Shown here: one piece after another, positions 35,383 through 43,867 of the stretch | Position numbering within the stretch: position 1 is the first letter of the stretch | Layout: the number at the start of each line of letters is the position of its first letter | Source of the DNA: Anaerolineae bacterium | Lineage (GTDB): Bacteria > Chloroflexota > Anaerolineae > Promineifilales > Promineifilaceae | DNA length: 64,000 bases | Direction: 5' to 3' | Assembly (NCBI GenBank): GCA_023384415.1 | Contig: JAHDWJ010000002.1 | Location: 1-64,000 of the forward strand | The notes under the pieces: model-generated | Told to the model about the DNA's origin: nothing | What the model saw: only the letters and a program-made list of their open reading frames with translations | The model's database searches: none | Translations under genes and position numbers: made by a program

Positions 35383-35951
35383 ACCAAGCGGCAACTTTAC
35401 CTGTAAGCAACTATGCGAGTCACCTTACGCCCGCGCCAGCTCCCATACCCACATACTCCCCCACTCCATCCGTCCGCCTCGCCACCCCCACCGATGTCCC
35501 AGGCATCGTCCTCCTGGTGAACGAATTTGCCCGGCGGGGTGATTTATTGCCCCGGTCGCCCCAGGCCATCGCCCAGGGGATTGGCAACTGGTTCATCGCA
35601 GAGATAGATGGGGTCATTGTGGGCTGCGTCTCCCTGCTCCGCTATACCAGCGGCCTGGTCGAAGTACGCTCCCTGGCCGTCTCCGACTCTGTACAAGGGC
35701 AAGGCATCGGCAAAAAGCTGGTACAGGCCCTCATTGCCGAAGCCCGGCAGCGGCAAATCCCCACCCTTTTTGCTCTGACTCGCGCCGTCCCCTTTTTCCT
35801 GGCCTGCGGCTTCACCCTCACCGACAAAAGCCATTTCCCCGAAAAGGTGTGGCACGACTGCCAGCAATGCCCTCTCGTCAACAACTGCGACGAAACCGCC
35901 GTTGTTTTATCTTTAGTTGAACGGCACGGAGAACACGGTCTAAATCTTTAG
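35370..35951 (+). CDS. argA: GNAT acetyltransferase, probable short-form N-acetylglutamate synthase
   Basis: 193 residues, overlapping argD by 13 bp. After about 35 poorly conserved residues comes a GNAT fold: VRLATPTDVPGI, VRSLAVSDSVQGQGIGKKLV (acetyl-CoA loop Q-G-Q-G-I-G-K) and TRAVPFFLACGFTL. The tail KVWHDCQQCPLVNNCDE has the Cys cluster often seen in short, kinase-less N-acetylglutamate synthases. Position inside the arg cluster supports acetylation of glutamate as the first step. The symbol is by role and not by similarity to E. coli ArgA. A generic GNAT role cannot be excluded. Confidence 0.75.
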   Translation: MFELDQAATLPVSNYASHLTPAPAPIPTYSPTPSVRLATPTDVPGIVLLVNEFARRGDLLPRSPQAIAQGIGNWFIAEIDGVIVGCVSLLRYTSGLVEVRSLAVSDSVQGQGIGKKLVQALIAEARQRQIPTLFALTRAVPFFLACGFTLTDKSHFPEKVWHDCQQCPLVNNCDETAVVLSLVERHGEHGLNL

Positions 35952-36061
35952 AGCCAGATTTTTCCCGCCAACCATCCGCTTATTTCCCTATCCGCTGTTG
36001 TCATGGGGAGGCAACAACGGATTTAGAAAGGAACTCGAAACTTATTTCGTAGGAGTTAACC

Positions 36062-37333
36062 ATGTCTAAAAAGGTCAAAGCAAAAGTAAACAAAGTCGTA
36101 CTCGCCTACTCTGGCGGGTTAGACACCTCTGTCATCGTGCCCTGGCTGCGTGAAAATTATGGCTGCGAAGTGATCTGCTTTTGCGCCGACATTGGCCAGG
36201 GGGAAGAGTTAGGTGGGTTGGAAGCCAAAGCGTTGGCCAGCGGGGCCAGCAAGGTGTATATCGAAGATTTGCGCCATGAGTTCGCCAAAGATTTCCTCTT
36301 CCCGATGCTCCAGTCCGGGGCCGTGTATGAGCGACAATATTTGCTGGGGACCTCGGTGGCGCGGCCGCTCATTGCCAAATGGCAGGTCGCCATTGCCGAA
36401 GCGGAAGGGGCGGATGCAGTGGCCCACGGCTGCACCGGCAAAGGGAACGATCAGGTACGCTTTGAGCTAACCTTCCAGGCACTCAACCCCACCTTGAAAG
36501 TGATCGCCCCCTGGCGAGAATGGGATATTCGCTCCCGGGAAGATGCCCTGGCCTACGCCCGCCAACACAACGTCCCCGTCACCCAGACAGAAAAATCCAT
36601 CTACAGCCGCGACCGCAATCTGTGGCACCTTTCCCACGAGGGGGGACGGTTAGAAAACCCGGCTCAAGAGCCAGAAGAGGTGATGTACCAATGGACAGTT
36701 TCTCCCGAAAATGCTCCAGATGAGGCGGAGATGGTCAAAATTGATTTTGAGAAGGGGGCGCCGGTGGCTGTTAACGATGTGCAGATGCCCCCGGCCGGCC
36801 TCATCGAACGGTTGAATGAGTTGGGGGCCAGACATGGGGTAGGGCGCATTGATTTAGTGGAAAACCGGCTGGTGGGGATGAAATCACACGGCGTCTACGA
36901 GACCCCCGGCGGCACGATTCTGTACGCCGCTCATCGGGAATTAGAATCCCTTTGCCTGGATCGAGATACGGCCCATTACAAAGAGCAGATAGCCTTACGG
37001 TATGCCGAACTGGTTTATTTTGGACAGTGGTACCACACCTTGCGGGAGTCACTCCAGGCGTTCATTGAAAAAACCCAAGAGACAGTTACCGGCTGGGTTA
37101 AGGTGAAGCTGTATAAAGGGAATGTGATAATCATGGGGCGGCACAGCCAATACAGCTTCTACCGGGAAGATTTTGCCACCTTTGGGCAGGAGGATGTGTA
37201 TGATCAATCTCACGCCGAAGGGTTCATCACCCTGTTTGGCCTGCCGATGAAGGTGAAGGCGATGATGGAAGTGAGCGACGGCGGCAAAACTCGTTATGCT
37301 GCCCCCGACTATTCTAAATTCAAAAGGGATTGA
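36062..37333 (+). CDS. argG: Argininosuccinate synthase
   Basis: 423 residues. It joins citrulline and aspartate with ATP. The PP-loop is [12 protein letters not shown] (13-24); [26 protein letters not shown] and [19 protein letters not shown] are family signatures. The N-terminus is extended by a lysine-rich [15 protein letters not shown] precedes the ATG. It lies 110 bp after the GNAT gene across a hairpin (ATCCGCTGTTG/CAACAACGGAT, one mismatch, 35989-36021). argH and argF are not in the window. Confidence 0.96.
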   Translation: MSKKVKAKVNKVVLAYSGGLDTSVIVPWLRENYGCEVICFCADIGQGEELGGLEAKALASGASKVYIEDLRHEFAKDFLFPMLQSGAVYERQYLLGTSVARPLIAKWQVAIAEAEGADAVAHGCTGKGNDQVRFELTFQALNPTLKVIAPWREWDIRSREDALAYARQHNVPVTQTEKSIYSRDRNLWHLSHEGGRLENPAQEPEEVMYQWTVSPENAPDEAEMVKIDFEKGAPVAVNDVQMPPAGLIERLNELGARHGVGRIDLVENRLVGMKSHGVYETPGGTILYAAHRELESLCLDRDTAHYKEQIALRYAELVYFGQWYHTLRESLQAFIEKTQETVTGWVKVKLYKGNVIIMGRHSQYSFYREDFATFGQEDVYDQSHAEGFITLFGLPMKVKAMMEVSDGGKTRYAAPDYSKFKRD

Positions 37334-37392
37334 GAGAATATTTGGGGCATGGTTCAATTCAGCTTTACAATTTGACTGCTGACCGCTTTAGC

Positions 37393-37932
37393 TCAGTTGC
37401 CAGGGGTGAGCCGTGTTTGGTCTAAGGCTTTTTCTTCTGCGGGGATGCGGATGAGGAGCAGCAGGGCAGCGTTGAGCAAGGTGGCGCTGAGGGCGGTGAG
37501 CCAGGCGTTAAAGATGAGCGGGATGGCCAGCAGTTCCAGGGCAACGGCGATGTAGTTGGGGTGGCGCAGATAGCGGTAGGGACCGCTGCTGATGGGGGGC
37601 CGACCAGGGATGATGAGGATGCGGGTGTTCCAGCGTGGTCCCAGGGTGATGATGGCCCAGTAGCGTAAAAGCTGCGCGGCCGCGAACAGCCCCAACCACA
37701 CCCCCCACACCCCACTCAACACCGGGCCATGCCGTATCGCCTCAACCACCCACCCCACCAACCACCCCCCATGCAGCAGAAAAAAGAGAGGATAATGGCC
37801 GGCTCCCACCTCAATCGCCCCCTGAGCCAACGCCCAACGCCGGTTCTGCGCTGCCAGCCGCAGCTCCACCAGCCTTTGGATTAAAAGGAAAAGGATGAGG
37901 AGAATGAGGATGAGGAGGATGAAGATGGGCAT
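37393..37932 (-). CDS. Isoprenylcysteine carboxyl methyltransferase-like membrane protein
   Basis: 179 residues with four or five membrane helices. The signature GPYRYLRHPNYIAVALE near the C-terminus is that of the ICMT/YpbQ-type membrane methyltransferases. Bacterial members modify small molecules or lipids rather than prenylated proteins; the substrate here is unknown. The N-terminal helix is nearly pure Ile/Leu and is encoded by purine-rich GGATGAGGAGAATGAGG-like DNA on the opposite strand. In related bacteria this gene often neighbours a type III polyketide synthase, which is not present here. Confidence 0.8.
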   Translation of the reverse strand: MPIFILLILILLILFLLIQRLVELRLAAQNRRWALAQGAIEVGAGHYPLFFLLHGGWLVGWVVEAIRHGPVLSGVWGVWLGLFAAAQLLRYWAIITLGPRWNTRILIIPGRPPISSGPYRYLRHPNYIAVALELLAIPLIFNAWLTALSATLLNAALLLLIRIPAEEKALDQTRLTPGN

Positions 37933-37954
37933 GGGGGGTAATAATAATTAATTG

Positions 37955-38019
37955 GTGAATGGGTGAATGGTTAATGGGAACTGGTGGGAACTTATAGATT
38001 CGCTACTCGAAACTAGACA
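37955..38019. repeat. Word-like tract (GGTGAATGGGTGAATGG; CTCGAAACTAGACACTAGAAAC)
   Basis: Non-coding DNA between the ICMT-like gene start and the histidine kinase stop. It is made of near-tandem GTGAATGG and CTAGAAAC/CTCGAAAC words. The second word type recurs at 43800-43826, 54922-54947 and, reversed, 62793-62824. Confidence 0.7.
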
Positions 38020-40374
38020 CTAGAAACCCCAAACCCCCGGCACTCCCGGCAGGGTAAAGACAAAGCGGCTGCCCCCTTCGGATGGAGTTTCAACCCAGAT
38101 GCGGCCGCCATGGGCCTCTACTGCCAGCTTGCAAAAGGTCAACCCCAGCCCTGTGCCCCGCACCTGCGCCCCACCCTGGTTAATCTGGACAAAACGGTCA
38201 AAAATCCGCTCTTGGTATTCAGCGGGAATGCCAGGGCCATCATCCTGTACCATTGCCCGGACACCTGGTTCAACTCGTTCATGGGGCGGCGGCTCCGGTT
38301 GTAGATGTATAGTAATCTTACCCCCAGCGGGGGTAAATTTGAGTGCATTATCCAGCAGATTGAGCCAGACCCGTCGGATTATATCCTCATCCACCCAGAC
38401 AAAGGGAATTTCTGGAGGGTAGGTCAGGTGGAAGGTAATTTGCCGGGGTAGAGTCAGCGGCCGCACATGGGTCAGCACCCGTTCCAGAAGAGGCAGCAAG
38501 GCCAGGGCGTCCGCGTCTACAACAAGATGCCCTGCTTCCATCCGGTTCACATCCATCAGCGAATCAATCATATCCAGCATATTGGTACAGCTAAGATAGG
38601 CCGTACCCACCAAAGCCATTGTCTCCGGCGGGGCCTGAATCTCCTGTAACTGCTGGCCTAACATCTCATTGATCGTCAGCAGGGTTGTAACCGGGTTACG
38701 CAAATCATGGACAATCATCCGGGTCAGCTCAGTGCGCCAGGCGGTCCGCTCCTGCTCCTCAGTCACATCCCGAAACACCATCAGCCACCCCATCACCTGG
38801 CCGTCAGCAGCCCGCACTGGCCCTTCCTGCCGCTCCAGATGAATTGGCTTTTCCTTGCCCCATACCCCGGGCGGGCGGGTGAATCGGGTGATAGCGGCCT
38901 GACTGTGTGCCCAATCGGTGAGAAGCTGCTGCCATTGGGCGGGGGTATAGCCTAATGCGGCCGCGTCCTGTTCTGCCTCAATGGGTGCATTAGCCAGCTT
39001 CTCCGGGGTGCGGCCCAATAGTTGGGCCGCCAGGGGGTTGCTGAGAGCCACGCGGCCGCGGCGATCCAGCATCAACACCCCTTCCTGGGTCGAATCCAAC
39101 AAAGCGTGTAACTGCTCCAGCCGCCGGGCCAACGCCTCATCAGTCAGGTTGTAGAGGCGCACCGTTTCACCATGTAGGCGGGCATTTTCCAGCGAGGCAG
39201 CCAACTGCCCAGCCACCGCCCCCAGCACTTCCCGGTTCCAGCGAGAAAACGGTTGGGTCGGATCAAACCGCTGCAAACGCATCACCCCAATAAGCCGTTC
39301 GGCCGTTTTGAGAGGAAACCCCAGCCAGTAAGCGGGCAACGGAGCCGGGGGGGTGATGTTGTGCTGCCGGGCAAAGGCCATACCTTCCTGATCCAGGTCC
39401 AGGATGCGGCCGCGTTCCGCCACCCAGGCTGTAAACCCATCCGGTTGGTAAGGAGTTGAGGAATGGGTAGGGGGGAAACGGTATAGCTCTTGCCAGCGGC
39501 CGCTCTCATCCAGTAGGGCGACAGCAAACCCATCTACCGGCAGCAGTTTGCTAATGACCTGGTAGGTGCGGGCCAGAACCGTCTCCTGGTCTAAACTTTC
39601 CCGCAGCGAATCCCCCACCTGGTTGATAGTGGCAAACTGATTAAGCTGCTGCTGCAAAATATGACGTCGCTGCCAGGAAAGCCAATTCATCTGAGCCAAA
39701 ATACCAACGCCGATGCAGAAGACGGTAAATGGCAGCAGCCCCAAATCAACAAAGATGAGGCCGCCAATCAGGGCAAATGGCTGGCTTAAGACGAGGTAGG
39801 CCAGCCAGATGACCCCATCTTCCCGCCAAAAGCTGAGGAAGGAGCGGCTGAGAACGGTGTGTAGGAGAAGGGTGAGACTTAGAGCGGCCGCGCTGTAAGC
39901 CAGAATCAGCCAGAACAGGGGCGCGGCCGCGTCGGGAAGAGCCTCGGCGGTGAACGGGATGGGGCCACCAGTGCGCTGAAAGAAGGTTGCGGCCGCCCAT
40001 AAAGCCAGCAGGTGAATCCCCCCCTGGGCTAACCGCACCCCCCAGGGTGTTCCTCCATACCCGGAGCGCAGCCAGAGCGGCCGCCACAGAGGCAGGCTCA
40101 GTTCAGCTAAAACAAACCCGGCGAGAGTCATCGCGGCCGCGGCCGGCCACCCCAGCACCAAAATTCCCAGCACCCCAATCAGGGGCAGCAAATTCCCTTG
40201 CCCCCGCCCTACCGGCAGGGAAAAATTTTGGCTCAGAATATGGAGCAAAGTCAGCAGGATAAACTGGGCCGCCTGCCGGCTCTGCGTCACCGCCCACAGC
40301 GAGAGCAGCAGCCCGGCGAACAGCCCCCCCCAGGGCAAAAGCAGCCGCCACAAAATTACCCCTAAACGCCTCAT
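38020..40374 (-). CDS. Membrane histidine kinase with GAF and PAS domains
   Basis: 784 residues. About seven hydrophobic helices fill the first 235 residues. A GAF domain (about 245-400) and a PAS domain (about 420-520, LLDSTQEGVLMLDRRGRVALSNP) follow. HisKA has the phospho-acceptor H556 in MIVHDLRNPV. The HATPase has N676 in NLLDNALKF, then QDDGPGIP, IFDRFVQ and GTGLGLTFCKLAVEAHGG. All catalytic boxes are intact. No response regulator is adjacent, so it is an orphan. It carries more than ten GCGGCCGC copies, among the densest genes in the window. Confidence 0.92.
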   Translation of the reverse strand: MRRLGVILWRLLLPWGGLFAGLLLSLWAVTQSRQAAQFILLTLLHILSQNFSLPVGRGQGNLLPLIGVLGILVLGWPAAAAMTLAGFVLAELSLPLWRPLWLRSGYGGTPWGVRLAQGGIHLLALWAAATFFQRTGGPIPFTAEALPDAAAPLFWLILAYSAAALSLTLLLHTVLSRSFLSFWREDGVIWLAYLVLSQPFALIGGLIFVDLGLLPFTVFCIGVGILAQMNWLSWQRRHILQQQLNQFATINQVGDSLRESLDQETVLARTYQVISKLLPVDGFAVALLDESGRWQELYRFPPTHSSTPYQPDGFTAWVAERGRILDLDQEGMAFARQHNITPPAPLPAYWLGFPLKTAERLIGVMRLQRFDPTQPFSRWNREVLGAVAGQLAASLENARLHGETVRLYNLTDEALARRLEQLHALLDSTQEGVLMLDRRGRVALSNPLAAQLLGRTPEKLANAPIEAEQDAAALGYTPAQWQQLLTDWAHSQAAITRFTRPPGVWGKEKPIHLERQEGPVRAADGQVMGWLMVFRDVTEEQERTAWRTELTRMIVHDLRNPVTTLLTINEMLGQQLQEIQAPPETMALVGTAYLSCTNMLDMIDSLMDVNRMEAGHLVVDADALALLPLLERVLTHVRPLTLPRQITFHLTYPPEIPFVWVDEDIIRRVWLNLLDNALKFTPAGGKITIHLQPEPPPHERVEPGVRAMVQDDGPGIPAEYQERIFDRFVQINQGGAQVRGTGLGLTFCKLAVEAHGGRIWVETPSEGGSRFVFTLPGVPGVWGF

Positions 40375-40432
40375 ACTATCCAGTGTACCTTATCTAATAA
40401 CTACCGGCATAATAATTGGGCCAGGAAACGAA

Positions 40433-40463
40433 AAAACCCCCTGGCTTTTGACCAGGGGGTTTT
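40433..40463. terminator. Bidirectional intrinsic terminator
   Basis: AAAACCCCCTGG (40433-40444) pairs perfectly with CCAGGGGGTTTT (40452-40463) over a 7-nt loop. A6 on the left serves the minus-strand surface-protein gene at 40535. Confidence 0.93.
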
Positions 40464-40534
40464 CATTTTGTCTGTTTAGGTTAGTTCAATATTGGCCGGT
40501 TGAACCAACGAAAACAACTTTTAACCATTATTCC

Positions 40535-41689
40535 TTAGCGGCCGCGTCCCACAACATTCAGGCGATGATAAACCGCAAAGCCCAAAACAATAATCGCCAG
40601 ACCAGCTAAAGCGATCATAGTTGGAGAAACCAGGGGAGCACTGCCATCAAACGAACTCAGGGAGACGCTGGTCGGTGGTTCAACAATAACTAAAGCATCC
40701 GCACTAGCGGTCACACCACCAAACTGGGGTGTTGGTTCATTGCCGGTTACCGTAACGGTATTGGTATAGCTAGTCGTTACCGGCATATCCATACAGGTAT
40801 AGGTATAAGAGTCTCCTTCATCCAGGCTACCAATTGTCTCATCACAATCAGCCACTTCACTTGAAACAACCGCAACATTGATCAGATCCACATTACCGGT
40901 ATTGGTCACCACAACGGTGAAGTTAGCCATGCCACCAAACGGTACGTTCTGACTAGCCGGGGAGATAGAAATGTCCAGCGATGGCAGGGTGGCATCCACA
41001 AAACTAAAGGTGTCAATGCCAATATAATTTGAGTTAGCCCCACTTGGCCCACCATTGGTAACAAAGTAACGGAAAGCCAGACGCCCATCCGTTGGCGTGG
41101 GAACACCACTAATGGTAGCGGTGAACTGCGTCCACACTTCAGGATAACCAAATTGAGCAAGTGTAGGGTTCACTGAGAGGAGCAAAGTTGTGAAATCACC
41201 GACATCAGTGGCTAGTGTACCAACATTGGTGCTGGCTCCATTGAGACTCATACGTAATTCCAGGCGATCAGGCCAGATACTACCTGTAGCTGTGCGCGTC
41301 CAGAAGCTAACCTGATCCCCATCATTCAGATTTAGCACAGGAGTCACCATCCAGTTGCTAATCGTACCCGCACCTGCAGTACTATTAAAATTGGCCGCAA
41401 GATACCCAGAACCTGCATGAGGTGTGAAAACAGTCAAGTTGCCCTGGAACCAGCCAAGTGTACCTACGGGACTGCTGTTGTTTTGGTTAAACCATCCGCT
41501 GCCTGGCAAAGTAGTAATATCATCAAACCCTTCAGTCAGATCCAACGGATCAACTTCGGGGGTAGTTATATCTGGAATACCACCACGAGCCCCATTGCCA
41601 TCTGGCCCATTGGCCAGGGCAACGCCAAAAGCAATGAGCAAAGCCAACATTGCCAAGGTTGTAGAAATGAGTTTCATTCTTGTTTTCAT
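40535..41689 (-). CDS. Secreted surface protein with choice-of-anchor-type and DUF11-like domains, C-terminal anchor
   Basis: 384 residues with AGGAGG before the ATG. It has a signal peptide (LISTTLAMLALLIAFGVALA). A jelly-roll-like domain resembles choice-of-anchor J (FDDITTLPGSGWFNQNNSS, DGDQVSFWTRT, GIDTFSF). A DUF11-like repeat follows (SPASQNVPFGGMANFTVVV). The end is EPPTSVSLSSFDG, a hydrophobic helix and a basic tail. The last 150 residues are clearly homologous to the end of the protease at 4793, so the repeat plus anchor is a shared module. No enzymatic site is visible. It has its own terminator downstream. Confidence 0.85.
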   Translation of the reverse strand: MKTRMKLISTTLAMLALLIAFGVALANGPDGNGARGGIPDITTPEVDPLDLTEGFDDITTLPGSGWFNQNNSSPVGTLGWFQGNLTVFTPHAGSGYLAANFNSTAGAGTISNWMVTPVLNLNDGDQVSFWTRTATGSIWPDRLELRMSLNGASTNVGTLATDVGDFTTLLLSVNPTLAQFGYPEVWTQFTATISGVPTPTDGRLAFRYFVTNGGPSGANSNYIGIDTFSFVDATLPSLDISISPASQNVPFGGMANFTVVVTNTGNVDLINVAVVSSEVADCDETIGSLDEGDSYTYTCMDMPVTTSYTNTVTVTGNEPTPQFGGVTASADALVIVEPPTSVSLSSFDGSAPLVSPTMIALAGLAIIVLGFAVYHRLNVVGRGR

Positions 41690-41968
41690 CTGAATCCTCC
41701 TAATTTGTGAATCTAAGCAAACTTACTTTCTTGAGACTTTTTTCCAAACATATCATTGACTAAAGTGGTGAGAGCCAACGATTCTCAGAAAATAGTTACT
41801 CAATCTTAATCTAGCTTTAATCATAGCACATTTTGGGCTTTTGTCCGCAACTTTGTAGAGTACGGGTTAGCGTCGGGCAAATTTGGCGACTAATAGGGGA
41901 CACGTTACCATATAAGGAATGTCTGTTTTCTCTGTTTATCCTCTTGTGCAAACCCATCTTCAACCAAC

Positions 41969-42706
41969 ATGATACGAATCTTTTTTCTTAATACGCTGAG
42001 TCTGATCATCAAATTGATTTTGTATACCTGTTTCGGTACGTACCGGGTTTATGGTCGGGAAAATCGGCCAACCGCCGGGCCGTATATCCTGGTCACCAAC
42101 CATTTGAGCGCGGCCGATGTGCCTGTTTTGCTCATTTCTTTGCCTGGCCTGGCTCCTCGTTTTTTTGCCGGAGAAAAGTGGGAATCCCACTGGTTTTTTG
42201 GGCCGGTGATGCGCTGGGGCGGGGCCATTTATATTAAACGGGGGGAAGTAGACCGCAAGGCGTTGAAGGAAGCGTTGGCGGCGATTGAGCAGGGGGATGT
42301 GTTTGGTCTGGCTCCAGAGGGAACACGGAGCCGGGTAGGAAAATTGATTCGCGGCCGCGATGGGGCCGCCTATCTCGCCAGCAAAGCCAATGTGCCTATC
42401 CTACCCATTGGCCTGGTTAATACCGATGTCGTCTTCGGCAACGCTCGCCGCCTGCGCCGCACTCGCCTGGAGTGTCATATCGGTCAGCCATTCACCTTGC
42501 CGGACCTGGGCCACCGACCCAAAGGGCATGAGCTTTCTGCCTACACCCACCTCATTATGATCCACATTGCCGCCTTACTCCCCGAACGGTATCACGGTCA
42601 TTATGCCGACAGCCCCGCCCTGGCCGCTCTCCAGTGTGGTGAAGACCCCTGGCCCCACTGCCTGGCGGCGGAAGCAGAGACAGGGAGAGGGGGAGAAGAG
42701 GAGTGA
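41969..42706 (+). CDS. plsC: 1-acyl-sn-glycerol-3-phosphate acyltransferase family protein
   Basis: 245 residues. One N-terminal hydrophobic helix precedes the acyltransferase motifs: N-H-L-S-A-A-D (the NHx4D box), GAIYIKRGEVDR and A-P-E-G-T-R-S. It transfers an acyl chain to lysophosphatidic acid or a related lipid in membrane synthesis. No ribosome-binding site is seen before the ATG. It ends 5 bp from the stop of the converging patatin-like gene, so the two lipid-related genes are tail to tail. Confidence 0.88.
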   Translation: MIRIFFLNTLSLIIKLILYTCFGTYRVYGRENRPTAGPYILVTNHLSAADVPVLLISLPGLAPRFFAGEKWESHWFFGPVMRWGGAIYIKRGEVDRKALKEALAAIEQGDVFGLAPEGTRSRVGKLIRGRDGAAYLASKANVPILPIGLVNTDVVFGNARRLRRTRLECHIGQPFTLPDLGHRPKGHELSAYTHLIMIHIAALLPERYHGHYADSPALAALQCGEDPWPHCLAAEAETGRGGEEE

Positions 42707-42711
42707 GGGAT

Positions 42712-43749
42712 TTACCCCCCTTCCACCTCGCGGCCGGCCTCGCGCCAGGCTCGTTTAGCATCTTCATACCCCATCTTATAAACCTGCTCATGCTTAGCCC
42801 GCTCATATTGGATAATTTGCTCTACTGGAATAGGTCGCTTGGGGGCAACAATGATCGGATCCGGCAGTTGATGATACTCCTTCTCCAAAAGATCAGGAAT
42901 GCCATTGCCATCAGCATCTACTAAATCATCATAGTTGATCAATCCTCGCAGTTGTCCCAACAGCAAAGCATTGTGGGCTTGCAGGCGGGCATTTTCCACT
43001 TGCAGCCGTACCAAATCATTTACCCGGCGGAACAGCTTTAAGTCAGCTTGAAAGGACGCCAACAAAGCCCATTCCAATGTCGTGCTGGCTGCTTCCAACA
43101 GATTGCGGGGTGGGTGCTGTTGCTCAGCTGCTTCATCATCCCCAAATGGGGTCATAATGACCACGATGATTTCCTCAGCCCCGGCATCAATGGCCGGACC
43201 CATCGGCGTATTGGCAACAGTAGCCCCATCCCAATATAGATTGCCGTGCAGCTCAGTTGCTGGATAAACGATGGGGATGGAGCAGCTGGCAATGATATGA
43301 TCAAGAGTCAATGGCTCACGGCGCATCCGGCTGGGGTAAATATCACCGCTGTTGCCAAACACGTGCAGATGACCGCTGTGAACTTCGGTAGCGGTGACCC
43401 GTAAATGAACGGCTGCTTCATCAGAGTTGAGCCGGTCGAAGTTAACCCACCCTTCTTTTTGCAATGTTTCCCGCAAAGGAGCCGTGTTGAGCAAAAAGTT
43501 ACCATTAAGTGGGTTGAGATTGGCCCGCTGCACATGTTTTGTCTCCAACCGCCGCCACAAAGCCCAGAGGGAGTAGGCGTTATGCCCGGAGGCAATGGCT
43601 GCCCCATTGACGGCGCCAATAGAGGTGCCGACCACAATATCGGGAAACCATTCATGCTCTTCTAAAAAGCGGAGTGCCCCGACGTGGTAGGCCCCGCGGC
43701 CGCCGCCCCCGGACAGGACAAGGGCTTTTTTTCGTTCTTTACCTGGCAT
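42712..43749 (-). CDS. Patatin-like phospholipase
   Basis: 345 residues. The oxyanion glycines are L-S-G-G-G-G-R-G-A (12-20), the nucleophile is S43 in G-T-S-I-G, and the dyad Asp is D174 in W-D-G-A. The catalytic dyad is complete. The C-terminal 130 residues are helical with a predicted coiled segment (RLQVENARLQAHNALLLGQL). Patatins hydrolyse phospholipid acyl chains; bacterial ones are cytoplasmic or secreted. No signal peptide is present. AAGGAG precedes the ATG. Confidence 0.9.
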   Translation of the reverse strand: MPGKERKKALVLSGGGGRGAYHVGALRFLEEHEWFPDIVVGTSIGAVNGAAIASGHNAYSLWALWRRLETKHVQRANLNPLNGNFLLNTAPLRETLQKEGWVNFDRLNSDEAAVHLRVTATEVHSGHLHVFGNSGDIYPSRMRREPLTLDHIIASCSIPIVYPATELHGNLYWDGATVANTPMGPAIDAGAEEIIVVIMTPFGDDEAAEQQHPPRNLLEAASTTLEWALLASFQADLKLFRRVNDLVRLQVENARLQAHNALLLGQLRGLINYDDLVDADGNGIPDLLEKEYHQLPDPIIVAPKRPIPVEQIIQYERAKHEQVYKMGYEDAKRAWREAGREVEGG

Positions 43750-43770
43750 AATAACTCCTTGATAAGACTG

Positions 43771-43826
43771 AGGTGTGAGGGCTGAGGACAGAGTAGAACA
43801 AAACTCGAAGCTCGAAACTCGAAACT
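43771..43826. repeat. Word-like tract (GAGGTGTGAGGGCTGAGGAC; CTCGAAGCTCGAAACTCGAAAC)
   Basis: Two word families stand side by side between the divergent patatin and Clp genes. GAGGGCTGAGGAC units are like those at 1672 and 2174. CTCGAAAC units are like those at 38000, 54922 and 62793. Confidence 0.75.
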
Positions 43827-43867
43827 AACCATTGTCGTCTCTAGCACACCGTTGTACCATTCTGGGC

